64,000 nucleotides of DNA from Aedoeadaptatus ivorii (GTDB lineage: Bacteria > Bacillota > Clostridia > Tissierellales > Peptoniphilaceae). Numbering within the stretch: the first letter of the stretch is position 1; every line of letters starts with the position of its first letter. The translations under genes were made by a program, and so were the position numbers. Shown here piece by piece: positions 61,141-64,000 of this stretch. The stretch is from positions 124,001-188,000 of the forward strand of contig NZ_LR134523.1 in assembly GCF_900638585.1 (NCBI RefSeq), written 5' to 3'. The notes below the pieces were generated by a model, which searched no databases, was not told the origin of the DNA, and saw only the letters and a list, made by a program, of their open reading frames with translations.

Positions 61141-61215
61141 GAGAGGCTTCTATGCAGACTTTTTCTAGGGAACGAGATTCTTCGACTCGGAATAAATTCC
61201 TCGCTCAGAATGACA
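61141..61215. repeat. Intergenic repeat, truncated copy in reverse orientation
   Basis: Reverse complement of the left end of the element in the 20.8-kb array, ending CGCTCAGAATGACA. The other end is missing. Confidence 0.75.
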
Positions 61216-61235
61216 AAGAGGCGTGATATAAACAT

Positions 61236-61403
61236 TGTCATCCTGAGCGGAGCGCAGCAGAGTCGAACGGATCTCCCAGAGTTATTGCGTGACAAATTGA
61301 CGGTAAAAGTCTTAACGTGCGTTTCGGCCTTGGTTTCTACGCGGACTGCCTCTAGTGAACGAGATTCTTCGACTCGGAACAGGGTTCCTCGCTCAGAATG
61401 ACA
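61236..61403. repeat. Intergenic repeat, full copy in reverse orientation
   Basis: 168 bp from TGTCATCCTGAGCG to CGCTCAGAATGACA, the same length as the array units, 40 kb away and inverted. Internal sequence is more diverged than among the tandem copies. Confidence 0.82.
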
Positions 61404-61491
61404 ATTGCTGAGGTAACTAAGGCCGTGTCTAAAATCATTATACCAGCTACCCTCCGCTCAGAATGACAAGGGTGGGGGTGCCTCCCCTCCT

Positions 61492-61653
61492 TGTCATCCT
61501 GAGGGAGGGGCGAAGCCCCGATTCGAAGGATCTCTTTCCCTATGGAAGTTGGGCGAGGAGGCCCTTGCCGAACCGCGCTGTGTGCCCTTTGCATTGGGGC
61601 AACACGACGCGCAGAAGCTTACTTGAGATTCTTCAGCGTCGCTTAGAATGACA
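61492..61653. repeat. Intergenic repeat, diverged copy just upstream of sortases
   Basis: TGTCATCCTGAGG...AGAATGACA, about 162 bp with matching outer ends but a largely different core. Its last ATG creates a false upstream start in frame with the sortase gene. Confidence 0.7.
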
Positions 61654-61701
61654 AGAGAGACATACCACGACGACACCCTTGATACAGAGAGAAAAGGTAC
61701 T

Positions 61702-62628
61702 ATGACGAAGAAAAAGAAAAAAAGCAACGCGTTCTTCATCTTCATATTTATTCTGGGATTTCTGATCCTGCTCTATCCCCAGTTTTCGCAGCTATACTAC
61801 CGTGTGCAGTCGAACGAGCACATCGACCAATTCGAGAGCGGCAAGTCCGAGCTCGACGAGGCGGAAATCGCCCGGCGCATGGAACTGGCGGCGGCCTACA
61901 ATGCCTCGCTGTTTAACCATATTCCCGGCGACCCCTATTCCGACGACAAGAAGGAGGAGGGGAAGGCGGAATACGCGAAGATGCTCGAAATCAAGGAGCA
62001 AATGGGACATATCAACATTCCCCGCATCAATTCGGACATTCCGATCTATGCCGGCACATCCGACGAGGTGCTCGCCAAAGGGGCGGGCCACTTGGAGGGA
62101 ACGAGTCTTCCCATCGGCGGCAATTACACCCACACGGTCATCACCGCCCACCGGGGCCTGCCCACGGCGCGGCTCTTTACGGATCTGGATCGACTCGAGG
62201 CGGGGGACAAGTTCTTCATTCACAATATGAAAGAAGTCCTCGCCTACCAGGTGGACCAGGTGAAGGTGGTGGAACCGTCGAATTTCAGCGATCTGCTGAT
62301 CGTGCCGGGCCACGACTACGCCACGCTTTTGACCTGTACGCCGATTATGATCAACTCGAACCGTCTTTTGGTGCGGGGGCATCGGGTACCCTATGAACCG
62401 CTGGAAGAACAGCAGCTGATGAAGGACAACCGCATGGCGCTGTTGTACCGCTACGCATTCTACGCGGCGGTGGCGATGCTATTGGTTTTGATCCTCTTAA
62501 ACATCTACTTTATGCGCGAAAGAAAGAAGATCGCGAGCCAGATCGATGCACTCGAACGCCGCGATCGGATTCGCGACATGATGGATCGGTACCGCGGAGG
62601 GGAGTCGGACGATGAAGAAGACCGCTAA
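61702..62628 (+). CDS. Class C sortase 1
   Basis: A 308-residue pilus-type transpeptidase. N-terminal membrane segment (~8-28), lid motif D-P-Y at ~77, catalytic His in T-A-H-R-G (~149), Cys in T-L-L-T-C-T (~212) and Arg in V-R-G-H-R (~222), then a C-terminal membrane segment, the class C layout. I choose ATG 61702 behind GAAAAGG; an in-frame ATG further up lies within the repeat element and lacks a ribosome site. It overlaps the next sortase gene by 17 bp. Such enzymes polymerise pilins having LPxTG-like signals; A-P-Q-T-G is found at 17395-17420. Confidence 0.9.
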   Translation: MTKKKKKSNAFFIFIFILGFLILLYPQFSQLYYRVQSNEHIDQFESGKSELDEAEIARRMELAAAYNASLFNHIPGDPYSDDKKEEGKAEYAKMLEIKEQMGHINIPRINSDIPIYAGTSDEVLAKGAGHLEGTSLPIGGNYTHTVITAHRGLPTARLFTDLDRLEAGDKFFIHNMKEVLAYQVDQVKVVEPSNFSDLLIVPGHDYATLLTCTPIMINSNRLLVRGHRVPYEPLEEQQLMKDNRMALLYRYAFYAAVAMLLVLILLNIYFMRERKKIASQIDALERRDRIRDMMDRYRGGESDDEEDR

Positions 62629-63475
62629 GAAATGGCCCTTTGTCCTGCTCTTTCTCTTGGGCTTTCTGATTATGCTCTATCCCGTGGTGTCGAATTTCTA
62701 CTATCAGATGCAGGCGATGGAAGAGATCGCCGCCTTTAACCAAGGGATCAGCCGCCTCAGCGAGCAGGAGATTTTTGAGCGGATGGAACTGGCGCGGGCG
62801 TACAACCGCACCCTCGACCCGTCGCGTTTGGCGGATCCCTATACGGATATAGAAAAGGAAGGGATCGCCGCCTATGCCCGTATGCTCGAGGTAGAGGAAA
62901 AGCTGGGGCACGTAGAGATCCCCGCGATCAAGGTGGATCTGCCGATCTACGCCGGCACGTCGCAATCGGTGCTGGAGCGGGGCGCGGGCCACTTGGAGGG
63001 GACGAGTCTTCCCATCGGCGGCGACAGCACCCATACGGTGATCACCGCCCACCGGGGGCTCCCCAAGGCGAAGATGTTTCGGAATCTGAATAAGGTCAAA
63101 AAGGGCGATATTTTCTATATCCACAATATCGAGACGGTGCTCGCCTATCAGGTGGACCATGTCGAGGTGGTGGAACCGTGGGATTTTAAGCCGATTCTCG
63201 TAGAACCGGGGCAAGACTATGCCACGCTTTTGACCTGCACGCCCTATATGATCAATTCCCACCGTTATTTGGTGCGGGGGCACCGCATTCCCTATGTGCC
63301 GCCGGTGGCGGAGGACGATCTTTCTCCCTTCGGATTGGATTTGAGCTACAAGGACTATCTGATGTTCCTGGTGCCCACGGTGATTGTTCTTTCTGCTCTC
63401 GCCGTCTATAATGGGAGAGAGATGCAAAAGGCGAAGAAGAGGTTGAAGGATTATGAAGCGAAGCGAAAATCGTAA
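62612..63475 (+). CDS. Class C sortase 2
   Basis: A 287-residue paralogue of the sortase before it. N-terminal hydrophobic segment (~6-26), lid D-P-Y (~76), His in T-A-H-R-G-L-P, Cys in T-L-L-T-C-T-P (~209), Arg in V-R-G-H-R and a C-terminal hydrophobic segment (~250-270). Overlaps both neighbours, so the three sortases are translated from one message. Substrate division among them is not visible. Confidence 0.92.
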   Translation: MKKTAKKWPFVLLFLLGFLIMLYPVVSNFYYQMQAMEEIAAFNQGISRLSEQEIFERMELARAYNRTLDPSRLADPYTDIEKEGIAAYARMLEVEEKLGHVEIPAIKVDLPIYAGTSQSVLERGAGHLEGTSLPIGGDSTHTVITAHRGLPKAKMFRNLNKVKKGDIFYIHNIETVLAYQVDHVEVVEPWDFKPILVEPGQDYATLLTCTPYMINSHRYLVRGHRIPYVPPVAEDDLSPFGLDLSYKDYLMFLVPTVIVLSALAVYNGREMQKAKKRLKDYEAKRKS

Positions 63476-64000
63476 ACAGGCTTCCGTGGTGATCGGCTAT
63501 CTGTTGATTTTGTTGGGAATCGCCCTGCCCCTATACGGTTTCGGGCATATCAGTTACCGGCAACTGACGGAAAAGAGCGCGTACCGACACTATGTCGAGC
63601 AGGCGGCGGCCCCGACGCCCGACGAGGAAGAAGGGATCCTCGCCTACAACCGCAGTATGCAAGAGAATTATATCGTTGATCCCTTCTTAAACGAGAACTA
63701 TAAAGCGCAGTACGAGTTTTACAAGGCGCATCCCGACAAGGTGTTTGCCTATCTGCACATTCCCAAGCTCGACCTCTCCAAGCCCATCTATCTGGACGCG
63801 TCGTATGCGCATCTGGACAAGGGCGTCGCCCATATCGACGGCACGGCGCTCCCGGTGGGGGGCGAATCGCGCCGCAGCGTGATTGCCGGGCACCGGGGTT
63901 GGTATCGGGATCTGATGTTTTGGAATCTGCACAAACTCGAGGCGGGCGATTCCGTCACCGTGGAGCGAAACGGGACGGTACTCCACTACGTGGTGGCCGA
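63453..64000 (+). CDS. Class C sortase 3, cut by window end
   Basis: A third sortase whose frame is open to the last base. It starts at ATG 63453, 23 bp inside the preceding gene. Visible are a membrane segment (~11-31), lid D-P-F (~77), Y-L-H-I-P-K-L-D-L and His in I-A-G-H-R-G (~150). The Cys motif lies beyond the window. It is more distant from the first two than they are from each other (it has W-Y-R-D-L after H-R-G rather than L-P). Confidence 0.85.
   Translation, partial: MKRSENRKQASVVIGYLLILLGIALPLYGFGHISYRQLTEKSAYRHYVEQAAAPTPDEEEGILAYNRSMQENYIVDPFLNENYKAQYEFYKAHPDKVFAYLHIPKLDLSKPIYLDASYAHLDKGVAHIDGTALPVGGESRRSVIAGHRGWYRDLMFWNLHKLEAGDSVTVERNGTVLHYVVA

Noticed and set aside
61648-61701. 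Upstream ATG as start of sortase 1
   Set aside because: It is the end of a repeat element and lacks a ribosome site; ATG 61702 gives a normal Lys-rich N-terminus before the membrane span.

Overview
The window is a 64-kb stretch of a fermentative, strictly anaerobic, Gram-positive-type bacterium (Firmicutes/Clostridia). The evidence is SLH-domain surface proteins, class C sortases with a sortase-anchored Cna-B protein, an oxygen-scavenging flavodiiron protein, a butyryl-CoA-type dehydrogenase, a 2-hydroxyacyl-CoA dehydratase activase, strong AGGAGG ribosome binding sites and an F-type ATP synthase with sodium-binding c-subunit residues. A GC-rich member of the Peptoniphilaceae or a neighbouring family is my best guess; searching the complete 16S gene (about 9162-10691) would settle it. 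Every gene I can support lies on the + strand, in line with the rRNA operon, so the window is probably on one replichore's leading strand.

Layout. 1-8.7 kb: aminotransferase tail, family 4 glycosyltransferase, a secreted PHP-phosphoesterase/OB-fold/SLH protein (signal peptide split off by a frameshift) behind a Pho-box-like promoter, and two tandem SLH proteins sharing an almost identical 777-bp 3' half. 8.8-14 kb: one rRNA operon (16S-23S-5S, three tandem promoters, no tRNA in the spacer). 14-17.5 kb: a beta-helix/Cna-B protein with an APQTG sorting signal, broken by two frameshifts. 17.5-20.8 kb: a flavodoxin/DUF3793 pair behind a structured leader, then a GntR-ABC operon. 20.8-21.75 kb: a tandem array of palindrome-ended repeats. 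21.8-28.8 kb: complete atpZIBEFHAGDC operon. 28.9-33.2 kb: cardiolipin synthase, DUF4153 membrane protein, frameshifted GDT1-family transporter. 33.2-45.6 kb: one tightly packed run, trmN6-like, rsmI, nurA, herA, glgB, glgC, glgD, glgA, pullulanase. 45.7-47.7 kb: two secreted proteins. 48-55.7 kb: acyl-CoA dehydrogenase/EtfA/rubredoxin fusion, flavodiiron protein, giant activase. 55.7-61.1 kb: Bce-type two-component system, ABC transporter and S41 peptidase. 61.1-64 kb: more copies of the repeat, then three tandem class C sortases, the last cut by the window end.

How the parts fit. Glycogen synthesis and debranching genes form one unit, oddly co-transcribed with a NurA-HerA nuclease/translocase pair. 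The rubredoxin domain fused to the acyl-CoA dehydrogenase lies directly upstream of a flavodiiron protein, suggesting a short electron route from CoA-ester oxidation to O2 (or NO) reduction. The sortases and the APQTG protein belong to the same surface-anchoring machinery although 44 kb apart.

The observations most worth a second look are the pseudoknot-capable leader of the flavodoxin gene, the dehydrogenase-ETF-rubredoxin/flavodiiron pair, the nurA-herA insertion in the glycogen operon, the unrecognised N-terminal half of the pullulanase, and four single-base frameshifts that are either assembly errors or real inactivation.
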